A DNA stretch of 64,000 nt, taken from contig NC_091114.1 of assembly GCF_024713975.1 (NCBI RefSeq), positions 11,628,001 through 11,692,000 of the forward strand, read 5' to 3'. The translations under genes were made by a program, and so were the position numbers. This stretch comes from Paralichthys olivaceus. Its lineage: Eukaryota > Chordata > Actinopteri > Pleuronectiformes > Paralichthyidae. Under the pieces are notes generated by a model, which did not search any database, had not been told where the DNA came from, and worked only from the letters and a program-made list of their open reading frames with translations. This document shows, piece after piece, positions 51,258 to 64,000 of the stretch (positions are counted from its first letter, which is position 1; every line of letters begins with the position of its first letter).

Positions 51258-51383
51258 TGTTAAATGGTGCATGAGAGGAGAAACGTGGCAAAGTGTGCAG
51301 AGCGTGCAGACATGTTTCACTCCAGTGTTTTGGGGGTTATCATTTGAAAACCATTACAATTACCCAACTTAAGTGTGTGTGTG

Positions 51384-51414
<31 letters not shown>

Positions 51415-54400
51415 GGGTGGTTGCACAATAATAAAAACAAAAAGGATTTTCTGCTGCATGGCTTCATATTGTGCCTCTCTGACAGAAGTGCCTAAACATG
51501 CGTCTTTTACTCAGCACCCAGGCTCGATATTTGCTCCCAGTTTGCTCTCAGACTTGTTGGGTCCTTCTCTGGTTTTTTGGGGGGGGCCCTCGTCACCCCC
51601 CCCTCCCAAGTCAACTGCTCAAACACACCCCTGCCTGCCCTCCTGTTTACTTTTCCATGCTGACACTGCAATATTACTTTTGGCATCGATCCCTGAAGAG
51701 GACAAGAATAATTGTCACCAGAGAAAAACCAAATGAGTTTTTATGCATTAATATTTCTTCCCTGATTGATTGGTCATAATGAATAAGCAGCTTCAAGAGG
51801 ATTTGTAGTGTTTTCTCAAATGGAGTCTATCAGCCGCAGTGTAAACACAGCTGTTGGAGCAATAGTGGTGAGCACAGCAACTTTAAAAAAAAAAAAAAAA
51901 ATCACCTGTTCGGCCTTTCTCCTGTGAGTGTGTGTGGGAGGGAGACCAGACAGGCCACAGGGGACACATGACGCAATCTTGGCAAACAGAAGATTCAAGG
52001 TGCTTCTCACACATGACCTGCTGCTGTTACATAAAGCAGCAGATGAGTGGTGGTGGTGGGGGGGGGTGGAGGGGCAGGAGATAAAACACCTGAGGAGAGG
52101 GAGAAAAGGAGGCCATCTCAGCTCGCACCGCTCCTGACGTGTTTCTAATACATTCCACTTTTTCATTTCGGAGGCTACAGGGAGAAAAGTGTAAGGACAT
52201 ATTTGGATGATTCCTAAGCGCCCCAAGAAAAAAAAGTTGCACGGTGCCAGTAGGTGCATTAGAGGGGAATCGAGTGTAACCCTGCAGAATTTGGAATTGG
52301 TGTCAACATTGTGGCCCTCCCCTTCTCCCTCTCCTGTTGCCTTATAGCACAACTGTGGCTTGTGTGTGTTTCTGCGCGTACGAGCACACTCCTTCCCAAG
52401 TATTTGACAAGTTTCCGCGAGACGGGGGGAGTGAATAGACAGATGTTGGAGCGTAGACGCAAAGCCTGGGAAACTGACTCTTCAGCGTTTTTCTATGCAA
52501 ACGTCTTGTGCATTTCAGAAGAGAAGGGCAAATAATCCAAACTGCAGTCGCTTAGTGTGCAAAGGTCAGATGTACAGAAAATCCTGCTTTTATGAGCGGC
52601 AGGGGGAGGAACTCGGCCTTCCAAGGGAACCAGACGACCGTGCAGGCCTGGATCCGCCATCATCACCAGCATCGTCACGCCATCACTGCCATGAGTCGTC
52701 TTTGAAATTACAGGTCCCGGTGTGCAGAGCTCCGCTCCTATTGTTATTCAAGTCTTGGGTTTCTCGTGTAAATCACCATCGCTGACAATGACAAAGGGCT
52801 GCGGCCGGCCGCTGTGTAAACTTGCACGCTGGCAGGCATTTTGTTGTGGTATGTGCTGCAGCTCATTCGCAGATTCTCTGCATGCACACAAAAAAAGGCC
52901 ACACAATCAACCTACAAACACACACACACACACATGACCCAGGCATGTACAGGGAGAGTTTTGTAAGAGAGAGAGACTAGGGGGGAGTGTAAGGTCACGG
53001 CCAATGGCTGCCTAAACCTGCTTGTGCGAAAATAGCTTTAAACACACACTCACGTTGAACACTGTGAGGATTCCTGCCTGTAATAACCCTCCTCTGGTAT
53101 GTGCAGCTCATACACAGTTTCAAGTCCGTGGTGTCTGTGTGTTGACTGAACCCCTCCCTTCACACACACACACACACACCACCCGCTGTCTTTCCTGCCT
53201 CGTCTTCACACTCCTCTGCTGCTGCCACTGCAGTGATGTATGTGTCCTCAACTCGTCCCCCCCGCAGTAGCAGAAAGAGCACCGAGGCGAGAGACACTCG
53301 GGGACCCCTCTTTGCATTTGATACCTGTTTAGCTGCTCTTATCGCCTCCTTTGAGCTCCGTCACTTGCTGCAGGGGGTGAGGTTCCCTGCATGAGATGTC
53401 AGCTGGAGGTGGAATCAAAGTTTCGGTTTGAAGTTTGCAATAATTTGCACAGCGAGGGATTCCTCGGCTTTCAGGATAAGTGAGCATGCGTACAGTGAAA
53501 GCACAATAAATACGTTGGATATCCATGCTGCCGTACGGTACAGCACAGATGCCCACATACTGTGCCACAGGCCTGGGAAACTCACTTAAAGCAGCACAGG
53601 GACGCTCCAGTATCACACCGCCCTCCCTCTCGAGCTGGTGGTAATTACACAAACACGAGCCAGCTGCCGTGCACGGCGATATTAGGATCCCAGTTATTTA
53701 TTCAGCTGAGTCCAGTAAGACCCTTTTGGGCAGCGAATACAGTATCGGGCTTGAGGGCAGCTATTTGCTCATCTATTAAGAGTCAGCGGAGTGTGTAAAA
53801 GCTTAACCTCGGTGAAAGCGGGCAGAGGTGCGGCACCACAACCAGCCGTCTGCCAGGGAAACTGTCCCGCAGTTCAGGCACCGCCACGGGAATTCAACAC
53901 AACGACCTGGAGTCTGGACTTCGTGGCACCAAAGGAGACAAACTATCTGCAAACACATGAACATTCAGATAAAGCATGTAAAGCGTCCTTGTGTCCCTTG
54001 TGCTATAAAAATTGAAGTTATTATCATTATAAGAATAAATACACAACCAAGAGTCAGAGTCTAATTTAGTTTGATTTCTGATTGAACTTTTTTTGACCTT
54101 TTTTCACTTTTATTCAATTTTATATATTACTTTTTTATGTTATTGGAAGTTTAGTATTTTGGTTTTGGACTTATTTTAATGATCAAAACTAGCCGTCCCT
54201 TTCGAAGCTCGCCTCCATCGAACCCCTCAGGATTTTTTATATATATTTTGAATATAAACATGTATCTCTTATTTATCTTTGAATCAAAAATTCATTGTTG
54301 AGACTTATCTGATTAAAAACAAACAAATTTTCGTGTTTATTTTAAAGGGATAATTCATCCAAAACACCAAAATAATGTTTGTTTAGACCAATCTCGAGCT

Positions 54401-57400
54401 TTTTCCTTCACTGATGAAGAAATGTGTTTAAATGTTACTTCCAAGGTCAAGAATGGATTTTCAAGCTGAAATTAATTGTATTTGTTTACAGCAAAGATCT
54501 GCAGCAGAGAAGCTAAAAACAGCAGATGTTTGACATTTTTGCTTAAAAAGTGACTGAAATGAAAAATGCTGCTTCTTTTTTCTGTCGTTTCTAATTACAG
54601 CTGAATGTTTTGGGGCTTTCGGGAAGTTGGTTGAACGTTTGAAGTCATCCGCTCGAGCTCTGGGAAATTATAGAGCTGTTCCTTCGTATTTTCAGAGCAT
54701 AACACACAAATGAATGTTGGATAAAATAAATATCAGATTGTGGGATAGTGTAAATAATCTTTAGTTGCAGCCTCGAGGTTTTGTTGTTGTGTCGTTACCA
54801 GGGTCTTTTGAGTTCACTTTTCCATGTTCACAGCTTTAAAAAGACATGACATGTGAAACACTGAGGAGCAACATCTGTTTCCAGATGTAATGATATGGTT
54901 ATTCATGCTAATCCACAGACCTCAGTGTGAACACTTTTCCCTTCGCTGTATAAATCTGTTTTCTGTCTGTGGATTATCGTGACGTAATATTTGACACTTT
55001 AAAAACCACAAAACAAATGTATTTGAGGGCAGAGCGTCAGACAGAGCTGCAGCTAATATTTCCACATGTCAGCAAATCAAAGTGTGAGGAGAAGTCTATG
55101 TTTTGCAGTGAACTGTCCTGCGTGTCAAACCTCTTTAACACCAGTATTAGAGAATTAAAAAAAGACAATTGCCTGCTTTCCCATTTCCAGTGGGGGAGTT
55201 CGCCCTCTTGTTTTTTTTCCCCTGGTGATTCATGTTCAACATAATGTTGAATCAGAAACCGTGCTGTCTTGCCAGTGTTGCATCTTGCATGATAAGAAGA
55301 AAAAAAAATCACTGTGTGTTGTTCCCAAGATTTAAAAAACAATGGCTGCTTTTGAAGACGTGTTGCGTCACAGTGGCATGACATGGCTGTCCCATGTGAA
55401 AGTCTCAGACAAGTGTGTCCATCTCACGGAAATTCTTTGTAGACCAGACGGTCACATTTCGGTTTAGCCCAACGAAGGAGGCGACCCTTGAAATGGGAAA
55501 TGGCTAATAAGTACACAAACGTCCCTGGCTATTTACGCGCCAATGCATGTCGTAACGCTAGACTGGAAAAAGGTGCAGCACCAGCATTTAACAAAATAAT
55601 GATATGAGGGCTTTCACAGGTGTCAGTTATTTGTGAATTTTGATTGTATCCATTCCCATTGGAGACAAAAGCCAGATATCAGTGGCTGTCAGTGGGTTTT
55701 TTGACCAGTGGAAAAGAATTAAGAATTAGAAAGACTCTGTCATACCGTCCGTTGCTTTGGCCAATGAGATCTGGATCTCACCAGTGGCCGATGAGCTGGC
55801 CGATTAAATGTTAAGCCGTGCTTAAGCACAGCTCATCTCCCTAAATTAGTCGGTAATTACTGTCTCGAGGGTCAGCCGCTGGTGGCACACTGGAGACTGT
55901 GCTCATGAAGTCAAAGAGGGAGCAGGGGGGGGGGGTTCAAAAAGGTGATTCAATCATTTTCTTTTCTCTCCAGTCAACCAGGTATTGAGGTCCGACTCTA
56001 ACGGAGGGGTGGTGAGCTGCCACAGGGTATTTCCTCTGCACAAACACTTTGCGCATGTTGACACCCTGTAATTTCATTTTACACGACAATCTGTCCAGCC
56101 TGGCTTCTGCTCGGCCAGCTCCGACTCGTTGCATCACAGTCACAGTGAAACGCAGCGAGCATTGCGCTGGCCTTGAGCTCTTGCACCTCGTGTGCGCCGC
56201 TGTCTGCTCACCGCCGAGCCCGTCCGTCAATTAAGTGCTCGGGTCTGATCGACAGCTCGGGATGGGCCGGGGGCAACATGATCCATTTAGTCAATGAACA
56301 ACCATATGTTCAGCACTATAGAGCCGTGGGGCTTTAAACGCATACAGTAACCTTTTATAGTGTGCTGTATCGATTGCTGTGCGTTGATACCGGCACATTA
56401 ACGCTGTCATAGTGGAGGTCAGGAAGTTCATGAGTTGGGATTTATCAGCTCCACAGGGAATGGATTAGAAACATGGAGAGAACTTAGCAGGGGATAAAAA
56501 AACCTTCCACATTAACCGGTGTGCTGCTGCTCCTCCGGGAGATTCAATACAGGATATTGCATTGATTAGACATCCTGTAACACAAAGGTCCAGACAGAAG
56601 AGGAATCCTGCCATTTTCTGTGTTTACAGTACAAATTCATATACACCCACTTTATATTCTACTGTTAAATTTCATTTCAAAGCATCTGAAGAATGTAAAA
56701 AAGCCCCTATACGTTGGTTTTGGGAGTGGAATCAAATCCAGGAGGTCTGGAGCAGAACTAGGTGAGAGTGGCTTGGCACAGACAGACGTGTATATACTGG
56801 ATTTTGGAGAGTTTCCTATTTTCTTTGGACGCTTGCTTAACCTAATAATGCCTCTATACAGAGCTTTGCATTAAGTGCATCTTGCAAGTGTGGGAAAGTG
56901 AAACAGTAGAGAGTTAAATCCTCAATGAAGCCGTTGTACAGTTTAATTTGTAACTGCATATATGACTGTATACTGAGACTTTAATCTCTAATATCGGCCT
57001 CGGCATTGCCCCCCCCAAAAAATACCATATTGGTCAGGCCTTAACTTTTATGTAATTTGCTTCATCTTCTGATGTAAATTGAATTGAGATGTGAATGTTC
57101 TTAAAGTCTTTTAATCTGTACTTTTTTCATTTATTTCCATTTCATGCTCTGTATTTGCTGTAGAACAACTAAAATGAATACTTACTGTAAAATATTATCC
57201 ACTTTGGAAAAACGAGACGTTCAAGTTCTCAAAAACTTATTATTTCGTTTAAAAAACATTTTTGGACGTTAAGGGCTAAAATGACTCTGGGCTGAAACAA
57301 TAACACACAGTGTTGTTCACATAATAAAGTTAACTCTGGGGACTCTTTGGTCTGATTCTCCAAAACCTTCTTGTCTGACTTAATAATACACAGACAGAGT

Positions 57401-60327
57401 GTTTACTAAGTCTGTCCAAGATGGCTGCCAGTTAGTTAAGGGCCGTCTGAGGTGGTTTTGTGAGATCTTGGGTTTACTTCTTCTACGAGGCCTTTTTTCT
57501 CGAGTCTTGTCAAGGGACGACAAAGCTTGGATGCGTCACCAGTAATTTCATGCGCTTACGTGTACGTGGCCTGTGTATGTGTGCATGCTCCTCTGGCTAA
57601 CACAAACCACATGTGAAGTTTACCCCAGGCAGATTCTGGTGTTGGGGAAGCACTATGTCCCTGAGTGTGGGCCCAGATAGGGGGATTTCTAATGGGTGGA
57701 TATGGATGAAGAGATAGGAAGTGGAGGAGTTGGAAAAAAAAAGGAACACAGGGCACACATGGCAGCCAGAGATTAGGCCGACTGTTTTCCCTGCTGGGTG
57801 GCTCGATCTCTGCCTCTCTCAGTTTGGACAAAGAGCACACAGCTGTCTGCTATCTATCCACGCTGGTAACCTGGTACGGCGGTGGGGGTGGTATAGGGGC
57901 ACAGTAGCCGAGTAGGCGGCGAGAAAATGGGGTTTAGTCTTCAGAAGTTCCTGTGCAGTGTTTTTGCGGTGTTATGGCGCTGCACAGCATGCTGGGGCAG
58001 TGAGGTCAGAAACTTGAAACAGAACCCAGTGAGAGCCAGCCGCTTCATTGCCAGAGGCGTTCTCCCTGATTTACAGGCTGCATTAGCTAAGTAAAGGGAT
58101 TTTATTATGATCTTGCTATAAATTTCAATCGTGTGTTTTTTCAGTAAGTCGGAATAGTTTTTCACAGAAATGCACAACATGAAGGTTGTTGCCTCTGAAC
58201 CTGGAAGCTGGCGAATGCACAAACACTGGGGATTATTGTGTAGCCCTATAAATTTAAAAATTCCGTTTGCAAATGAAAATGCACAATTCCTTGCAATTCT
58301 GGACAGAAACTTTAACAATAGGAAATTCCCCAGACTGTTCAGACGAGGGGTGACGCAGCATGCAGAGGCAGGACGTAACATATAAAGTGCTGCAGAAATC
58401 ACATGTTTTTGTTTAAACTTGTTTTGGGCCCTTATCACTAAAATATCTTGTTGGCCACACAAATCGACGTCTTTGTCTGCGAATACGTCATCCTGAGATA
58501 TTTATATTCTACTTGTTTTTTTCTTGGTTTTGCGTCTGTTGCATGTTCAAAACATCATCAGCACGCTCCATCACTCGCGGTGAATCCCTCCAGACAAAAT
58601 CCAGAGTTTTAACTAGGGGGCTGGCAGGAAAAACTTCAGAGATTGTCCCGAGCAACAAACCCAGCCATCTGAGTTCTCGCATCTAGCCCCTCCAGGAGAT
58701 TATCTCAGTTCAGTGCACATCTGAAAGCAGCTTTAAAGAAACCACGATCCCAGCCAGTGCCATGGGGCTACAATGACAACAGCCCCCTTCCCTGTTCTTG
58801 TTCAAGACCCCTGTAGAAGATCAGTGTGATCATTACAATAATCAACCTGCCACTCAGGGAGGAGCTGTCAATATCCCAGCAGGCATCTGGCTGACCATGT
58901 GGTAAATATTGCACCCCTATACCCCTGCTCCTCCCTAAATGCACACACACACTTTTATAGCCCAAAGGCGGCAAGAAGCAAGGCAGATACAGCGACGCCT
59001 CCAGTTGGAGAAAATTGGGTGAGATTACTGCTTCCTTATGTACAGTCTATGATCTCTGGGGAGGCAGCTCGGGCACAGCAAATACATCGGCATGAATAGA
59101 CAGCAGTGTTGCACGTGTAGGTTGCCATTGTAGGCCGCAGGTTTCATGTGTGGTCGTGGCGAAAGTGAAGTAAACAACATGTCCGTCAATAAACCAGTGT
59201 AAGTTGTTTTCAAGTTGCTAAAAAGGGGAATTACTACGCTGGAACTTTGAAATAAATCTAGTCGCCTCACTTGAACTCGTTCACCGGATATATGCGCTCC
59301 ATCGAGGTTCTATCAAGGTTGGCTGAGTGTTGTTTGGCACACTTCGCCCCTATTCACTCAGGGAGCTCAACGCAGATGCTTCATTACCTCGAGGTGTACT
59401 TTGCTTTCATGTGCTTGAGGCTTTAGCCCTCGGATTCATCTCCTGCTTTTCTGTGCGTGTTTTTCTGTGGGTCCATTATGATGTATAGGGGTGGCATTGT
59501 AGTGCACAGAAACTGACCGACTGATAACCTCCGTGCGAAGGGAGAATAAAAAGAGTACTGCTGTCTCACCAGTCGTCTCTTCTGAGCATCACACTGAGCC
59601 CCCCTTAGGAAAGCCAGGAGCGATCTATAATTCATACAACTCCTAGTAGCATCAGCCCCGACTTTATGTAACCTCGAAGGAAGATCTATGATGTTCGATG
59701 GTGGTAGATATGGCTGCCCCCCCCCCTGCAAGACTTAAATGTTTTGAGTGCTTTTGAGAGTTGTCGATAAGAGTCCGCAGCCGGAGTGGCCCTGAGATCA
59801 AGGGTGTTGGCGTGCGTGTGTGTGTGTACGCAAGTGCTGTCGAGGGCACAGCTGAGGTTTAAGGCTGCACTGTACTCGAAACAAACAACACACTTGTGCT
59901 CTCCTCAAGAAATGTTAAACGGGCTCTTGAAAAGGAAAATATAGTCTTAGAGGAACATGCTGGACTGCAATCTGAGTCAATCTCAGGAGCAGGGAACTCA
60001 AAAGTTTAATTTGAGAGTGAATAATGACTGTAATTATTATTTTTTTTAATCGAAGGAATCCTTAAATAAACGTTCTCTTCTTCCGTTTTAAAAAACCCTT
60101 CTTTTGTCCGTAATGGCTCTTTGATATATCTTTGCAATCTCCCACAGTCTCTCATTCCCTCTGTCCCCACTGAAAATTCCCCAAACCACCCCTTTCCTGT
60201 TGTAAATCTAAATCGAGGAGGCAAACGGGGCTTCGTGGACACAGCTCCTCACACACAGTGAGGAAAGCTGTACACGAAACAGCCATGCATGGCCTTGAAT
60301 GAGTCATCTAATGCAGGAGGAGGGCCT

Positions 60328-60367
<40 letters not shown>

Positions 60368-63300
60368 CCGCTAAGCCACAGCCTCCAGGCTTTCAACAAA
60401 ACATCTATTCTAAGTCTCTTTCAAGTTGTCAGCGAGCCTCCCAATTTCAGGGACGAAAACTGAAGAGGAACCAGAGAGACACTTCTCTCTCTTTTGCAAT
60501 AATGAATAAAAAAATGTTTTGGGAAGAGGATCTGGGGGAAAATTTTTGTCATAACGGAAGCTCGGTTAAAATGATGTCCACCGTGCGTGCTGGGACCTCT
60601 TGTCTACATATGGTTGTCATTGTAGGATTTGCAGCAGAGGCATGGGAAAAGAAGAACAAACGCACAAAGACATAATTATATATTTGTAATTGTGCGGTGA
60701 AGGCGCACTGTGTTTATCCCGATTGGACCAAAATCAATGCTTAAGGTAGAATACCACACAAGCTTCGTCAAAATAAGGTCACTCACTCAAGAACTCGTCC
60801 AAAAAATCACTTTTGCTGTCATTACTTCAATATGCCAGATGTGGTAGGTTAATAAGGCAGGTGCAAGTTCACCATTAACATACACAGAACATCCTGTTCC
60901 TGTGAAGGGAGCAGGTGAGTATATCATAAAGGAGGTTTGTGTCTTCAGTCTTGTCAAGATTTAGATCTGTGTTGTACATTGGTAGTTTTCATGCCCGGAC
61001 CTATCCAGCCTGGCAATTTGACAGAGAAAACAAAGTAATGTGGTACATGGAAGGAAAAAGAGGCCTTACTTAAAAACAGTTTAGGGTGTTTTTTTTGAGT
61101 GGAGCACCCGAAAACATGAGTCACATATCGGTTTTCCTATTATCCTGGTCAAAAGATGTGGGGTCCCTTGTGGCTGCAAATAAAGGAGCTTGGAGGTAAA
61201 TATGTGATACGTTCAGAGGCAGTTTCAATAAGTTGCACGATATAAGATCATTTTCTGGGGTAATGGGCGCATTTCCTGCTTCAGATTTTTGTACAATACA
61301 GCGACTTAAAACAGGTGACCAAATATTGTTAAGTGCTTAAGTAAGTCTGCTGCCTTTGTATGGCCCCTAACAGCTCAGATTTCAAGTCTCACCAGGAGCT
61401 TTCTCTCCTGTGTTTCATTGCCTCACTAATTCCTTATTGTCTGAGTACAGAGCAGGCAACACAAAGGATGAATGGACTGCCTGTAGTCTTGCTAAAAACA
61501 CTAGATTTCATTAGTTTACAAAGGCGGTTTATTGTCAGTAGAGCAGCTCTAGAAATTGGCTCTTGAGGAGCTTATTGAGAGCTCTCACTTAGATCCACAG
61601 CCGTCTAAACTGGCATTGTTTGCTTTGGTTTTGAAGATTCACTTGTTAAGCATTTTCCAAGTTGGTTCACTTAAGTTTTCCACAACGGTTGCTTTATTCC
61701 CACAGTCATCATTCTTTTGCACGGCTTCAGTTGTCAACTGTTTTCGTCTTGTTTTTTTTTCCACAACTGTTTGTGTGTCAGGATGAGAAACGCGTCCCCA
61801 GGTATGGAGCCTGCAGGTAGAGTGAGCCTGTCTCACAAGCTGCTGCATGCTCTGGTTGAACTCAGATCTGGAATAAAAATCAGTGAAAAGCCCAATATCA
61901 GCACAGCTTCCATAATAAAGGCACCTTGCCCTCCACTAACAGGTAAATAGTGGTGGTTTCACCTCGCGTAGCTCTTTGGTTACACATCCATGAAGGTCAT
62001 CCCAGTGCTTTGTTGCAGCAGTTGTACTTGTTGGTGTTCCTCATAAATCCTCCTCTTTAACACTTTAATTACCTCTCTCTTTTTTTCCCAGGCTCAGTCT
62101 CTTCTTTCTTTCTTTTTCACTGAAGCAACCTTTTAATCTCCTTCTCTCTCTCTTGCCCCTGAAGGTAAGAACCCCTCTGACAGTGGAGCTGCGGGGGACT
62201 ATGGTGTGCCCAATCCTGGGCCTGCATTCAAAGAGGTGTGGCAGGTGAAGGTGTGGCCCAAAGGCCTGGGTCAGGCCAAGAACTTGGTGGGCATCTACCG
62301 CCTTTGCCTGACTGACAAGACGGTCAACTTCGTCAAGCTCAACTCTGATGCTGCTGCTGTGGTGCTGCAGCTCATGAACGTCAGACGCTGCGGCCATTCA
62401 GAAAACTTCTTCTTTGTCGAAGTGGGACGCTCTGCCGTAACAGGCCCGGGCGAGTTCTGGATGCAGGTGAGCCTGTAGCCTGTAATCTGCAGTCCATGTT
62501 GATAGTTTCAGCCTCCATCCCAAATAAATGTTAAGACCCTATAATCAACTGAGGGGAAAAAGCTGCAAAGTTACCCAATGTTAAGGTTAGCGTTCATGTA
62601 ACCATACATTATGGTCCAATTCAACTTAAACAAATGTAGTTAAAATAACCCTTAAAGGCAGTTATAAATGAAAGACAAACAGTGAACTACCAGGATTTAC
62701 CAGGAGCTGTCTTGTTTTAATGATGCATCTTAAATAGAAATAATTATATAAAAAATTATAAATATTTATCAGAAATGTAACTCCCAAAATATATATATAT
62801 TTTTAAATAAATCCAGATTCTATCACTGTACATACGTTTTTTTGTGTCCCATCTTAGGTGGATGATTCGGTGGTGGCCCAGAACATGCATGAAACCTTGC
62901 TAGAGGCCATGAAGGCACTGAGTGAGGAGTTCCGCCAACGCAGCAAATCTCAGTCAAACTCCGGCCCTGGAGGAGGTGCTACCGCTTCAAACCCCATCAG
63001 TGTTCCCTCACGCCGCCACCACCCAAACCCTCCTCCCAGCCAAGTGGGCTTCACCCGCAGGCCCCGAACTGAGCCTCCTGGAGGTGCTAACTGTGGAGCA
63101 GGAGGCAGCAGTGCCAATGCTTCTCCAACCCCACGGGATATCTTCCCGAGGTCTCGCACTGCCAGTGAGGGTGGGAAAGGTGAGGATGGGATAACTGTGA
63201 CCACACCTCTCCAAGGACCGAGCTCCAGTCCCGCCACCAATGGCTCCTGTTCTACCACCCCTATCCTCAGGTCGAAGTCAGTCCGTTCAGTCCCCACCAC

Positions 63301-64000
63301 AGCTGCTAAAACTTCTCTTGGACTGATGCGCTCCATCTCCACCCCAGCACCCTCCCCAGCCCAAAGCCTCTCATCTAGCTCCGGGCATGGCTCTGACTTT
63401 GGAGGTGTATCATCTTCTGCTACTATTGGCCCGGGATGTGGAACCTATAGCCGTGTTCCCACCCATCGTGCCTCTGTCTCTGGCTCCCCCAGTGACTATG
63501 GCTCCTCAGATGAATATGGCTCTAGTCCTGGGGATCACACGCTCCTTCCCTCCCCAAGCCTCCCTGGAAGCTCTGTAGGTAGCGTCAGTAGCCAATCCCT
63601 TGGTGAGGAGGGTGCCAACTACATCCTGATGGGCCAGCGTAGTGGTGGGGGCAGTGGTAGCAACAGCAATCAAGGGAGCGTGACGTCCAGTTCCCTGCCA
63701 GCACCAGGAACACCATCCTGTGGCTCCCAGCCCCATACCAGGAGAGTGCTGCGTCGCTCCTCAAGTCGTGAATGTGAAGCTGAACGTAGGCTGCTGAGTA
63801 AACGGGCTTCCTTACCTCCTATGACCCTGGAGAGGCTGGCCCCACATCAGCGTAGAGCCGAGGAACCAGCAGATGAAGATTCAGCTGATTATGCCATAAT
63901 GTCGAGGAGCACCAGTCGTGAATCCTTCACTTCCTCCTCCTCCTCCACACAGAGGGAATCTGTCTTGGGGGCTGGTTCGGCTGGGGGAGGAGGATACTTA
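50770..64000 (+). CDS. Insulin receptor substrate adaptor (IRS3-like by synteny), partial
   Basis: Exons: 50770-51166, 62165-62466, 62858-64000 (open at window end); 614 residues visible. N-terminal poly-Gln (residues 8-21), PH domain about 30-131 ([23 protein letters not shown] cut short: begins [11 protein letters not shown]; ends [11 protein letters not shown]), then PTB domain about 149-255 ([45 protein letters not shown]). A Ser-rich tail follows with [30 protein letters not shown] and two YxxM motifs (Y488 YILM, Y578 YAIM) that in the family bind PI3-kinase SH2 domains after receptor phosphorylation. It is a cytosolic docking protein for insulin/IGF1 receptors. Domain text resembles IRS1 and IRS2 equally; adjacency to agfg2 and the coding introns favour IRS3. 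I leave the symbol empty. Confidence 0.88.
51187..51256. repeat. (CA)n microsatellite just after the IRS exon 1 donor
   Basis: About 34 CA units starting roughly 20 bases into the intron, in transcript sense CA. Confidence 0.92.
58590..58745 (-). mobile_element. Second, inverted copy of the 39072-39230 repeat
   Basis: The - strand reads TAAAGCTGCTTTCAGATGTG, later GGGACAATCTCTGAAG and TTCCTGCCAGCCCCCTAG, matching the other copy at both ends with a diverged middle. Confidence 0.55.
60331..60366. repeat. (CA)n microsatellite in the IRS intron
   Basis: Pure CA run of about 18 units. Confidence 0.9.

Larger units (their letters stand above)
51167..62164 (+). other. 11 kb intron of the IRS gene
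   Basis: Begins gtaagc and ends with a pyrimidine-rich acceptor (tctcttgcccctgaag). It contains microsatellites (51187-51256, 51372-51412, 60331-60366), one interspersed-repeat copy at 58590-58745 and long unique-looking stretches (for example 55700-56300 and 57940-58390). Open frames here lack protein character. Confidence 0.7.

Overview
This is vertebrate nuclear DNA, almost certainly from a ray-finned (percomorph-like) teleost. The genes have many short exons with GT-AG introns, the proteins are vertebrate family members, GT/CA microsatellites are very dense, and the intergenic DNA carries small inverted-repeat elements and a SINE-like sequence of the kind seen in fish. There are no bacterial operons, no CRISPR array and no convincing tRNA, rRNA or microRNA gene.

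Layout, left to right. (1) bcl6b (+, coding 959-4341, 10 exons): a BTB/POZ zinc-finger repressor. (2) slc16a13-like monocarboxylate transporter (+, coding 8843-12198, with a possible in-frame first exon at 6817-6853). (3) acap1 (-, coding 29287 down to 14528, 22 exons, 751 aa): a BAR-PH-ArfGAP-ankyrin protein, convergent with slc16a13. (4) A 4.5 kb divergent intergenic region with simple repeats, two copies of one inverted-repeat element and a SINE-like sequence. (5) agfg2 (+, 33801-45953, 14 exons, 489 aa): ArfGAP with NPF motifs. (6) An insulin receptor substrate gene (+, from 50770, still open at 64000). Its PH domain lies in a CpG-rich first exon and its PTB domain lies about 11 kb downstream. 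Exons were assembled by hand from splice sites, and the reading frame is continuous across every junction given.

How the genes relate. bcl6b, slc16a13 and acap1 are neighbours in human 17p13.1. agfg2 beside an IRS gene recalls the rodent Agfg2-Irs3 neighbourhood (human 7q22). The window therefore joins two segments that are separate in human. This supports reading the last gene as a fish relative of IRS3, a member lost or degraded in human. Two genes (acap1, agfg2) encode Arf GTPase-activating proteins of membrane traffic, one encodes a nutrient transporter and one an insulin-signalling adaptor, but nothing in the sequence shows that they act together.

Most noteworthy: the unusual intron-split IRS gene; a bcl6b lacking the first of the five zinc fingers known from mammals; an acap1 exon bracketed by complementary (UG)n and (CA)n tracts; and several short inverted-repeat transposon relics. 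Family assignments rest on recognition of the proteins, and no database search was run.
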